Source: Neckera pumila (lineage: Eukaryota > Streptophyta > Bryopsida > Hypnales > Neckeraceae). Taken from it: a stretch of DNA of 64,000 nt. This document shows, in pieces, positions 11,910 to 22,788 of the stretch; position 1 is the stretch's first letter; every line of letters starts with the position of its first letter. Both the position numbers and the translations under genes were made by a program. The DNA is taken from NCBI GenBank assembly GCA_963969595.1, contig OZ018417.1:188501-252500 (forward strand), given 5' to 3'. A model generated the notes under the pieces. It was not told the origin of the DNA and searched no databases. It worked only from the letters and a program-made list of their open reading frames with translations.

Positions 11910-13481
11910 GAGAGTAAGAAAACTATTAGTCATTTGGACATATAGTCCCCCAAAGGAAAAAAGCCAAATGTATGCGACTGTTCACTTTAAAGTGTACAAC
12001 TATCAGTATGACCTGCTTCGTATCCTAGTCCATTAGCTCGGTTCATATCTACTTTAAGTATCATTTAGATTTTCACACACGATATTTAACTATTTGATAT
12101 ACAACAATGGGAAACAGACAATTTTTTTACCCTATTCACACTTGCAAGGCCAAATAGACAAAAAGTTCAAAAAAAATGATAGCAACTCTACTCTGTGAAT
12201 CAAATTCTATGAGCTTTCGTTCATATTCATATTCAACAATAAAACATCTGTAGTCCAAGTATATGAGTCCAAGAACTATTACGAGTGCAAAATTAATCTT
12301 TGAGTTTAAAAAACCTACAAGTAAGCATTTTAACTCAAAGGTGAGTTATACTTACCAAAAAAAAATTCAAAATGGACCTTGGGGCTTAAAAAGACCTTAT
12401 TGAAAACTTTAGGATAGAATTAGTGTATATCGATAGCCAAGATACAAGAAATATAAGGTCCTAATCAAAACAACATCTATACAGATGAACAATCCTATGC
12501 ATGTGACTTGTTGGCTCAAAACCCTCAAAATGTAGTCCCAAGTGGACATGGATCATCTTTAAGACTAGTGTAAGTACTCCAAGTAGGTCATAGATTAGGA
12601 AGTTTTGCAACTTTATTTGTCATTCTAAAGAAATGAGTACATGCATTATCCTTGGATGAAATTTCAATCTCAAGAAGAAATGACAAAATCCAGTAACCAT
12701 TAGAGAAATTTCAAACCTTTAGAAGACTACTCCACTGCCCTTGAAGGTACCTTGAAGTTTGTTTTTTGGTGGCTGAAAAAATCATTTTTACCCTATTCTC
12801 GCCCACTTGAAATTGCATTGGCAATGGTGTAGGAACCGAGTTTTGAGTTTAAATTTTTTTTTTTTTTAAATTGCAAAATCTGATTGTTTTGGTGAGTAGT
12901 TAGCTTGGTTGATTGCTCACTGCGGCACTTTTCTAGACTGACCAACCAAGCTTTGAAATAGCTTGGTTTGTCACTCTAGAGCAACCTTTTGGAGGGCTGA
13001 AACTTGTTGTAATGCAAAGGCCAAAATTGACATCTTCAACTATAGAGCACTCCAAGAGCCTAAAGGTGCAATTAGAGCGCCAAGATTTTCAAGTGAGCAA
13101 AAGATGCCGTACAACTTACTAAAGCAAGGTAACTATTGACATACATCTTTGTTTGAGAAGTACATTTGATAGAAGAAAATTATCTTTCATTTATATACAT
13201 AAAGTCTCTTGGAGGCTATATATAAAGTTTCACAATTTATTGGATTGCCTAAGTTAGTCTTTTTGAAAATAAATCACTGCAACCAACTATGATAAAATCT
13301 TAGGAAATACCTTTAGTTGTATTAAATCTCCCAAAAATAATTTAGAAGTAATGATTGATAAAAATATACTTCAACAAGTTTTACAAGGTTCTGATAGCGA
13401 CAAGGATCCAAGCAAACAACTCTAATAGTTACCGCATATTTTTAAACATTACTAGTTGTTGACCAACATTTGGGGAGCATT
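11910..13481. other. AT-rich non-coding stretch
   Basis: No gene, RNA or mobile-element end recognised on either strand. Around 12893-12990 the words agcttggttg and accaagctt recur in both orientations but form no long hairpin. Confidence 0.4.
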
Positions 13482-14008
13482 CATTAGGAAAAAAATGAAC
13501 CTTGGAAGGGGCTGCTTTATAGTGTAAGCTTCCCCTCCAGGGAACTCAAGGGAACTCAACAGTGATTTACAATTAAAAAATATTTAAAAAATATTTAAAA
13601 AATATTTAAAAAATATTTAAAAAATATTTAAAAAATAAAAACATTTAAAATATTAATAAAATAATAATAATAAATAATAAATAATAATAATAATAAATAA
13701 TAAAAATAATAAAATAATAAAAATTGTAATGATTGCAGTCTGACATGGCATGTGTAGTGCCATGTCAGATCTGAAAATTTTGTAATTTTGAATTTATTTT
13801 AATTAAAAAAAATATTTTAATGTTTTTTTAAGCAGTTCAGCTGCACTGTTCCCTGCTGTTCAGTGCTGTTCCGCGCCTGCAGTTCGCTGTCGCCAAAAAA
13901 AAAAAAAAAAAAAAAAAAATTTTTTTTTTTTTTTTTTTTTTTTTCGGCTTGCGTTCCCTGCATTCTTAGGTCTCACGGCCTCTTCCAGGGTTCAACTTTT
14001 TCCTAATG
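13482..14008. mobile_element. CATTAG-family MITE, copy 2
   Basis: The left end CATTAGGAAAAAAATGAACC is matched by the complement of the right end (ggttcaactttttcctaatg). Inside are a tandem aaaaatattt block (about 13572-13640), a TAA/ATA-rich block (to about 13725), a perfect stem ctgacatggca / tgccatgtcag, GC-rich words with gttccctgc, and an A-run facing a T-run (13896-13945) that can pair. Non-coding. Confidence 0.65.
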
Positions 14009-14022
14009 TGATATCCAAGTAA

Positions 14023-14958
14023 TTAACCCCTTAACGCCCAAACACTGTTTTTTGGCAACATAGCGATTTTGGGCAGCTCACTACGAATGGAGTTTTCATT
14101 TTTTTCTTTGGAATTTTCACACAACATTTTCCCAAGGAATAGCTTTAAGGCCCAACAATTTTCATAGCTTTTGACTACATGGTTAAAAAGTTATTGTATG
14201 ATATGTGATTTTAAGGGCTTGGCGGGTAGCTAAAAAAATTCTTAAAAAATCACTTTTTAAAAAAATAAAAATTTGAAATTGGTTCTTTAGATTTATATAT
14301 ACATATATAGCTTTGAATCATTCTATTTTGATTAATGAGATGAAAATTATGAGGAGTTTTAGTTTGCAGGTAATTATGGAATCTCTACTCTAAAATAAAC
14401 TTTGAAGTCCTTTATTGAACTCAATTTTCAATATTTTTGAAAAAGAAAAAAATTGTTGGATGTAGATTGTTCACTACAACATTACAACCATTGGAATTGG
14501 CATTTTTCAATTCCATAATTAAATTTTTAACAATTTTGTGTTTTGAATCATTCTCTACTTCTCTCTACTTACTATTTTTTTCCTATATGTTGTACAATTC
14601 CAAATGATCTGAAATTTTTCAAGCATATAGCCAACCTAACTTCAAAAATGATTCCAAAGAGTAACCACCATTTTGAACATTTTTTCATACAAATGTGACC
14701 ATGTGAAGTGCAGCTGCCCGGATTTTTGCAGGGACAAAAAAAGGATTTTTCTCAATTCAAATACTAATATCTTGCAATCTACGCAGTGGAAAATTCAATC
14801 TGAAATTTTTTCCACATCTTCTTAAATCAATGCACTACAAGATCTTATGGTTACAGTTGTCCAAAAATGTTATTTTTCTCAAGTTTGTTACTTGTATTAG
14901 AAATGGCAATTTTGGAGCGTTTTTGGTGAAAACATAGTCAAATACATTTAGGGGTTAA
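14023..14958. mobile_element. TTAA MITE, family A copy 5 (divergent)
   Basis: Starts TTAACCCCTTAACGCCC and ends CATTTAGGGGTTAA with TTAA on both sides. It shares gggcag and gtagtgaaca-like words with the family but is the most diverged copy. Non-coding, 936 bp. Confidence 0.7.
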
Positions 14959-15955
14959 ATAAGGTCCAAATAGGGTCCATTCTCACTCCAACAATCCTTT
15001 TGGACAACCCATAAAAGTCAAAATCTTTGGTAAAAAGTAACTCCTTCCAAGATTTTACGATTTGTAATTTGAAGCTCCCACCGACTTTGCGAGTCCAAAT
15101 GACTGGAAAAAAGAAATTGGGGCTCTTCTAAGCTAAATTGGATCTTTTAAAGTCAATGGCACAATTGGTTTTTGAATTGAAATTTGTACTTTGTTATTTG
15201 AAGTCATTTGTATTTTTGGCCAATTTGACCAATTTATTGTAAAATTTGACATTTTTACAAGAATCTTTTGCTTTTGAGGGTTGTTCAATGCACTTCTTAA
15301 AAGATTTGTGGATCCCTCTTGAGATTTGCAAATTTTGTCTATTCCTAACGTTTTGTGGTTGTTGTCTACTAACGCAACATGCATACTTATGTGACTTTAC
15401 TTGAACTTTTGTTTCAATTTTTTGAGTTTGTTGTTCTACATTAGCTTTTTACGTGAGACTTCCAAAGTTTGGCAAACTTTTTTGAATTCCCCTTAGAGCC
15501 TTGATATGCCAATTGTGGTCCTTATCAAAGCTCTCTTTATGTTTTAAATAGTTTGTCTCATTTCAAAACTAATGGCAAAGCTGTGACTTTGCTCACAACA
15601 TTTTATTTATTTTCAAAGTTTTATTTCTTTGTTTTAGGAAATTCCCATTGTTGGAACCTCCATTACTGGGAAGCTTTAAGTTCAAGTTGCAAACATTCTA
15701 TGCCATCTTATTTTTTCCTTTTAGTGTGTCTAATTCCAATCTCCAAAAATTCCTAAATGGTGAAGCTTTGAACTTGGATGCAACATTTCATACCCCCTAC
15801 AATACCAACTTTATCAAATGTTATCCAACTTCATCCAAAATTCCATGATCAAATGAAATACAGTCCCCTACTAAAAACACAAATTAGCTTTTTCAATTCT
15901 CAAATCCATCAATTTCAATTACTAGCTCATCCAAAGGTCAGTACTTTGAATATCT
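14959..15955. other. Non-coding stretch
   Basis: Plus-strand open frames at 15553-15981 are short, overlap in three frames and resemble nothing known to me. I see no gene here. Confidence 0.4.
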
Positions 15956-16034
15956 TTAATCCTAAAAGGACGGGCCTATGACCACTGATTTCAAGCCTCA
16001 CTGTCTATTGCTATGTTGCTTGCCATTTTGCATA

Positions 16035-16735
16035 TAAGGTAGAGGCACCCATTGCCGACCTAGACCCATTCCCAATCTATAGGGGGTACTATTTCCGATC
16101 TTAGCTAGAACAAGCCTAAAGGAATCCAATCTAAGCTTGGAATGAGTTTTTTTAAGGTAGGGACTAATAAGGTTATGACACATGTCCCCAAGTAGTGAGA
16201 GAAAACGCACGTCTTGATGGATCGGAATTGGAAGAGTCTAGAGATTGGCAATTGGTTCGAAGTACTTTTTGGCTCCCAAAATTCACAGTAATTTCAACTT
16301 TGGAAATAAAATTATAAATTTTTTTCAATCCCTATATTCAGAGTTGTCATATCAAACGGAATATCACTGTTCATGGACAGAATCAGACTGATTAGGGCTG
16401 ACCGGCTGCAAACTTTAGAGCCTTGTAACTTTTGCAAAAATTCTTCAAATTGGGCAAATGAGATGTTTTTCGGCATCTAAAGAAACTGTAGATGTCGAAA
16501 ATCCTCTCATTTGCCCGATTTGAAGAATTTTTGCAAAAGTTACAAGGCTCTGAAGTTTGCAGCCGGTCAGCCCTAATTGGTCCGATTCTGTCCGTGAATA
16601 GTGATATTCCGTCTGATATGACAACTCTGCCTATATTTCCTATCTTTCTACATGCAAAAAAATTGCTTTGTCATAAGCTACTCATGATCTGCTGGAAAAG
16701 CCTTTAAAAGATTGACAATAGGTGCCTCTACTTTA
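16035..16735. mobile_element. Foldback element with long inverted arms
   Basis: The ends TAAGGTAGAGGCACC and GGTGCCTCTACTTTA are inverted copies. The centre is a strong palindrome: about 16330-16475 is repeated in reverse complement at about 16487-16635 around a short loop near 16480, with words such as ttacaaggctct, cagccggtcagccctaat and gatattccgt in both arms. Folded, it would make a hairpin of roughly 145 bp per arm with few mismatches. No gene. It is inserted close to a partial copy of the second TTAA family (starting at 15956). Confidence 0.75.
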
Positions 16736-17993
16736 GATAAGCTTATGAATGAAAAAATTTGTGTTTTCATTTTTTTATAGATGAAACCATATGTGTCTAT
16801 AAATTGTAAAATTTTCAAATATTTTTGGGAAAATTTTGAAGTTATTGAATTTTTTTAAGAAAACAATGGAAAAATTAATTAATATCAAATATCAAATATC
16901 AAATATACTAAAAAATATATGAAATTTTAACCATAAATGTATATTATAGTGTATAGCATCATGGTATAAACCAAAGTTATTGTATCACTTTAAATAAAAA
17001 AATAAAAAAAACAATGGTTGTAGACTCAAAGTTTTGTATTGCAATAAAATATTAAAATTTAGGAATTATTCAAAACTTCAAATTGAAGTAGAAACTACAC
17101 TTGATAGGCTTCATTTCGTTAGTTAGATTCTAATTCCAAAAAATTGTTTTTATGGCAAAAATTCACATCAAAGAAGAAATAGCAATGATACATTACAAGG
17201 TAGCTAGATAGGAGGTGGGTTGCTCAATTTTGTGAAATGCTTTGAGAGCTCAGGCTGGGAAGAGAAAAACACTTGTTGGGACAATGCTCAAGGGCTGGGG
17301 TGAACCGGCCCCTTGCTTGTCCTCCCGAAGTTATTCCAGGGATGCATGTAAAATAAAAAAAACCCTATTTCATTCATGCTTGATTAATTTATCTTCTACA
17401 CCTCTTTTAGCTGATTTGAGGCCTCTAAGTGCAAATACAAATTCAAAATTTACAAATTTTATCATGCGTGGCAATAAAAAATTCATGTGCTTTCCCCGTG
17501 GATAAAATTGGAGATGAGTGAGGGGGTTGGTTTACTCCAACCGTGTTCAAGGTTGGTGAGAGAAAAATACTTGCTGGGTTGAATACTGGAGTATTGTAGG
17601 GAGAAGGGTTGGTCCCCTGCTTTAAAGGTATGCATAGTTGGATCCTAATTAAAAAGCAAACAAAGAAAGCACATAGTTGACAAAATTAAAGACCATGACA
17701 TTAGTATATATTTCATGTGAGTTGTGTCAAGGTGGTCATCATTTTTGTTTGATTCCCAAGGTCAATTAGTAAACAAAGATTAGGATTAGAGTAAACGTTG
17801 CAGAACTTCAAGATATCCCAAGAAAATAGCCAATAAAAGGAAAAAATAGATTAGAAAGAAAATAGGTAAAAATGGAAAAATATAGTTTAGAAAAAAACCA
17901 AAGAAAAAATAGAAAAGAGAATAGTTTGAGAAAAGCCAAAGTAAGATAGATTATCATAGGTTGAATTTATAATCCCATCATAAAAACTGTCCA
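16736..17993. other. Non-coding stretch
   Basis: No gene seen. A small tandem run of caaatatcaaatat lies near 16885-16905. Two imperfect direct copies of a segment with aagagaaaaacacttg(t/c)tggg occur at about 17255 and 17555. Confidence 0.4.
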
Positions 17994-18901
17994 TTAACCC
18001 CAAAGGACCATTGTCCCTTTGGAGAGCAAATGGGATTTTGGGCAATTAACCTTGGTCTCAATTTTTGTCCTGATTTTTTTTTACTATTAAAGATAGAAAA
18101 ATTGATTAGCTTTGTAGAAATATAATTTTTTTTCAATTGATACCCAGGAATAAAAGTTATGCCCAAATAAGCTCAAAATAGGAGAAAGGGGGTAGCAAAA
18201 ACAGATTTCAAAAATTTGAAAAAGAGATTTTGAATTTTTTTCTCATAGATCATGTATTTGTCTACATGGAAAGCTTTTATTCATTCTATTTGGATTTGTT
18301 ATGGGAAAGTTATGGACAATCTTGTTTTTCAAGCAATTAGAGCATATACTTGAAAAAATAATTTGTAGGATTCATTTGTGAATGTAATTTTTTAAAATTT
18401 TTCAAAAAAAATGTTCCACATGGTTTAATTTGATTGGTAGAACAATCTCACCATTGGAATTAGTGTATTTTAATTCCATCTTAAAGATGTTAATAATTTA
18501 GATTTTTCTTCTAACTTGTACCTACTTCTGCTTTGCAATTTTTTAAAGAATAAAAATGAAGCTTTTATGAATTTTTTTTCCCAAAGACTCTCATCTCAAT
18601 TCTCTACTATAAACATTTAAAGCTAACTTAACTTTATAGTGCTCAAAACTTTGTAGTGCAAAAAGATTAAGTTAAAAAGGATCAAAGTCAAATAACCTAG
18701 TGCTGCAATGTGTTGGAAAACTTGTTTTTTTCTTTTTAAGCGCAAATATCTTGCAATTTTTATGGTCAAAATTTAGGTGTAAGATCCTATAATCAAATGT
18801 GCAAAAAAAAAAAAAATTCAAATCTTTTTACTCTTTGTTATAGGAATGACAATTTTGAGTGGTTTTTGGCAGAAAAAAGGGCATAGTCCTTTGGAGGTTA
18901 A
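17994..18901. mobile_element. TTAA MITE, family A copy 6
   Basis: Starts TTAACCCCAAAGGACCATTG and ends AGTCCTTTGGAGGTTAA with TTAA on both sides; 908 bp, non-coding. It shares the whole internal order of words with copy 1 (409-1322). Confidence 0.8.
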
Positions 18902-19741
18902 AGTAGTGATCATGACAAGCTACTAAAAGTGATCAAATAGAGCGGGCCTAGGAGTAGAAAATGTTGGTGATGGAGCAATGGGGGGATGGCAATGGAATGG
19001 TGACCACAAATGAAACAAATGTCTAACTTGGCTCCTTGTTGATTATATCAAAGTCCACTATTCCAAATTAGACTCTAGAGATAACTCTTAAAACCTTAGA
19101 TTTAAATCCACATAGATAATCCTTAGAGGTTTCCAAAAATATAAAACATTAAAAGAAAATTGAAGTAGATAGAGTAGGATGAAGTTTGGATGTTAATTAG
19201 ACAAAGTTTTAGATGAAAACCAAGATTTAGAGTAATTCTACAAAGAACTTCAATCATTAGATAGAATTAACAAAAAAACACCCCAGAACACTAAAGGCAA
19301 CCAAAAAGACCAGGGAAAACTATGATTGAAGTTTTAGTGATTAAAAATCATCTAAAACTTCAGAAGTCTATAAGTAGAATTAAGAAGGCCCAATTTGCAA
19401 GTGCCATTACCTTATGGAATTGGTACAACATCGTCAATGAGTTTGAAATCATATGTCAAGTATTTAAACTCTTTAACCAATATACATATCATCCAATGTA
19501 CATTGGAAGGTAAGGAAAACTAATGCAATTAAGCCTAAAGAATCCTCAAATATAACTTAGATACAAGTTGAAAATCTTATAGCTAAAAGAAAGAGGTTTC
19601 TAAAACCATCTCACACTTACAAAACAAGTCAAAAATGAAGGAAATAGAGTAGGATGAAGCATTAACCATTAATTAGATACCAAAGTTTGAGAAACCATAA
19701 ACCCCAAAGAAATATTAAGAAACACTAAAAGATCTAAACAC
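18902..19741. repeat. Diverged direct duplication, non-coding
   Basis: The phrase atagagtaggatgaag occurs at about 19165 and again at about 19640 with similar sequence following, which suggests an old duplication with a period near 475 bp. No gene recognised. Confidence 0.4.
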
Positions 19742-20225
19742 CGAATTCATTTTTTTTGCACTTGGCCAAGTGCATTAATTATGCAACCAAATAAGTGCAT
19801 TTTTTTAATTTTCAAAAATGTGGTATACCAATTTCACAAGCAATTCAAAACTTTTCTCTCTTCCAATTGTCCAAAATGAACCTTTCATTTCTATTGCATA
19901 TAGTGTACTTATGTATGGTGTGATTAGAGATGTACTTGATAATTGTATAAATTTGTTAGTTTCTAAATACATTATCCTTCAGAAGTTCACTTTCTACTAC
20001 AAACAATGCAATTATTGTTCCTTGTTCATTTCATTTACTTCCACTCACCTACATAGTATTATAAAAAACTTGAACTTGGTTTCAAAATAACATATCAATA
20101 ATTATTATTAGTCAATTGCAAGAGTAGAATAAAATATTCATCACACACTAAGACCAAACTTTGTTGCTGTTACAATCAAAATATTACTATCCGCTAAGGT
20201 CACTCTCCATATAAAATCTATCACT

Positions 20226-22757
20226 CTATTCCTCAAGTGACTCAGGTGTCTCCGCAATTACCCTTGAAGTTTGACTTCCTATGCCTTCTCTCTTTGCACT
20301 ATTCACAGGTTCTTCAGTGAATATTGCAGAAACATCATGTGGAATTCGCAATTTACCATAAAACAAGGCCCTATCAACTACATCTCCTACTCCTGCAGAA
20401 GGTTCTTCATCCACGTGTGAAATTTCTTCTAAGACTGATGTTACCTGTTCAAATCTATATTGGCCCTCAACTATGGTACGACAATACCTAATACCCTCTG
20501 GGTCATAATAGAATCCATCCACTCCTTCTGTCATCGATCTGGTCCATGCCAAAGCCATAATATCGAAATGTGTTTCATTTGCCAAACCTGTTGATGTCGT
20601 CTTTTGCAAGGTTGTTGTTCATGATGTTGGAGGCAAAACCACTCCCACTAATTCTTGCACCTTATCTTCCATCTCTGTGTCCACCTCTTCCACTGCAGGA
20701 ATGACCATTCCCTCCACAAGTATGATCCCTTCTGTTTCTGTCACTGCCTCTTCAGTTGAAGGGATCACGCTTCTTAATGCTGCAACTTCACATGTTGTGT
20801 CTTGCATTCCCCCTTCATTGTCTTCCCTTCCTTGATTCTCTGTATCCGAACGAACTTCAACTAACTCCTCCACATCCATATCTTCTGTAACATCTTCTTG
20901 TAAAACTGCCTCTGCCTCAGATGTTACGTGATATTCGGTTTCATCCACCACTTGAAGTTTATGCGTTTCAGAGACACTGCTTTGATGAACACTACGTGGC
21001 ATTGACATTGCAGTCTTTAACTTCCCTGTTGGCTTCTGAACCTCTGCTGTCTTTTTTATGCCTTTCCCTTTCTTCTTTTGAACAACTTTTTTTCTTTTCG
21101 ATGAATCATCCTCTCGTTCTGATGAATCAGAAGAGCCCTCTGATGAACCGTCCTCTGAGTCGAATGTTTCTTCTTCCAAATCTGATGAGCCATCCTCTGT
21201 GTCCTCTTCTATCTCATCTTCTTCTGGCTCTTCTCCTTCCCCTTGAACATATTCTTCGTCATTCGCACTTCCTTCTCTTACTTCATATCCTTCTCGTATT
21301 GGTGTATCTTCTGAGTGCAAATCTTCGCCGTCTTCATCGTCCTCTTCTTCATCATCAAAAAGGTCTTCGTCATCTTCTTCTGTCTTAAACTGTTCCACAT
21401 GAACTATTGAAGGTTCCGCACGAGGTGTACTATTGTTTTGAGGCATTGATGCTGCTGCGTTCTCAGTAACTGGCACTGCAGCTCCTTGCGCTGCAGCTCT
21501 TTGCGCTTGGATTCTTGTACGATTCACTTTCTGCAATGTATTGTAGAGAAAACGAGTACAATCTATCAAACCATCCAGTACAATCATTTGATTACCCACA
21601 AAAGAAGCTTGCAGTATAGCTGGTACGGCTGTTGTAATGCCAACCGTAATTAGCCCCCATTTCTCCGATAGATATATAACAACCAACCGCTACAACTCCA
21701 TAGGAGTTCTCTCTTCTTGATCCACCATAGAAGGCATCTTCTCCTCAATCCATGAATCTGTAAACACTACAGGAACTTGTTCACAATCACTTCGTACACT
21801 ATCTGCCACCCGCGATCCAATAGGATGTACCATTATAACTACAACTTCTCCCACCGCTTGTACACTACGATCTGTTTGACCATTGTGTTGCAAGTCATGT
21901 ATATATGTGAACACTGTTTGTGGTGAAAACATCCAGTAATATTTTCGCCACGTACACTCCAATGGCAATACCATCTTCTTCTTCATTCCCTCATCAAAAT
22001 AGGTTCCAGCTGGAAATAAAAATATTGCGGTCCACCTGTGTATGCCTGCCATCCATTGTTGTACTTTATGCATGATGGTACTATATTCAACGTTTGTCCA
22101 AGCTGCATTCTCCCCTCTTGTTCCGCACCGCCTACAATCAAATATCCACAAACAAGGCGTTCCTAATTTCACAACCCCCCGTGTAAAGAAATCCCTTCTA
22201 CATCGAATAGGAACAGCTGCATTGTTGGTGTCAAGTGAACCAGATGATATAGTCACTTGCCAATCCCAACACGCCTCATCCAAACTTCTCATGTCCATGC
22301 TATATCCGTGGTATTCTGATTCTCCACGTTGAAAACTCGCGTAATGATCTTTTATCATTGGAGGTATGAGAGCTTCGAATCTACGGAGAGCTTCCACCGT
22401 CTTCAGTGCAGGAGACGACCACGCTTTCTTCATTTTCATATCCACTACTTCAACTAGCACATTCATCTGTCCACGGTCTTGTCCTTCAAACCTTCACACA
22501 TTTATGAGGAAAAAACTGTGTATTGTACTCGGATGTGCAACTTTGGATTCAACCATCAACCACCGTAGTGCATTTCGTACTGCTTCTTTTCGTTGAATTC
22601 GTTCCGTTGTCCAAGCTAAAGTACCCTTTGTAGGAGCTTTGCTGCTAGCTTGGTTGAAAAACAATCTCTGCTTCGGACGTTCACCATCAACAACTCTTTT
22701 CGTAGACAGTTCCTTCACCAATCGTAGGTAATGCGCCTTTGGAACTGTCGTGGCACA
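20226..22757 (-). pseudogene. Left gene of giant element, 3' part: acidic protein
   Basis: A single minus-strand frame runs from about 22757 (after a possible acceptor cgacag) to 20226, interrupted by TGA at 22494-22496, TAG at 21690-21692 and TGA at 20619-20621. The first part, about 340 residues, is globular, with CLWIFDCRRCG, a Trp-rich stretch and RKYYWMFSPQTVF. About 355 codons follow, dominated by Asp/Glu/Ser (EDDEDLFDDEEEDDEDGED and similar), then a lysine cluster, then a C-terminal 127-codon segment. The order resembles the Rossmann-like core of an adenine methyltransferase (strand, helix, TAIFLFP strand, GEVVVIMVHP strand), but the catalytic DPPW/DPPY is absent, so I do not assign a function. 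It is the 3' half of the gene whose 5' half lies at 26641-28741. Decayed, but the frame is otherwise preserved, so it was coding until recently. Confidence 0.55.
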
Positions 22758-22788
22758 GAAAGCACAAAATCCTTCCCTAAGGCCTTAG

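Noticed and set aside
20921..21388. 155-codon plus-strand frame rich in Leu/His
   Set aside because: It is antisense to the Asp/Glu/Ser tract of the left gene of the giant element.
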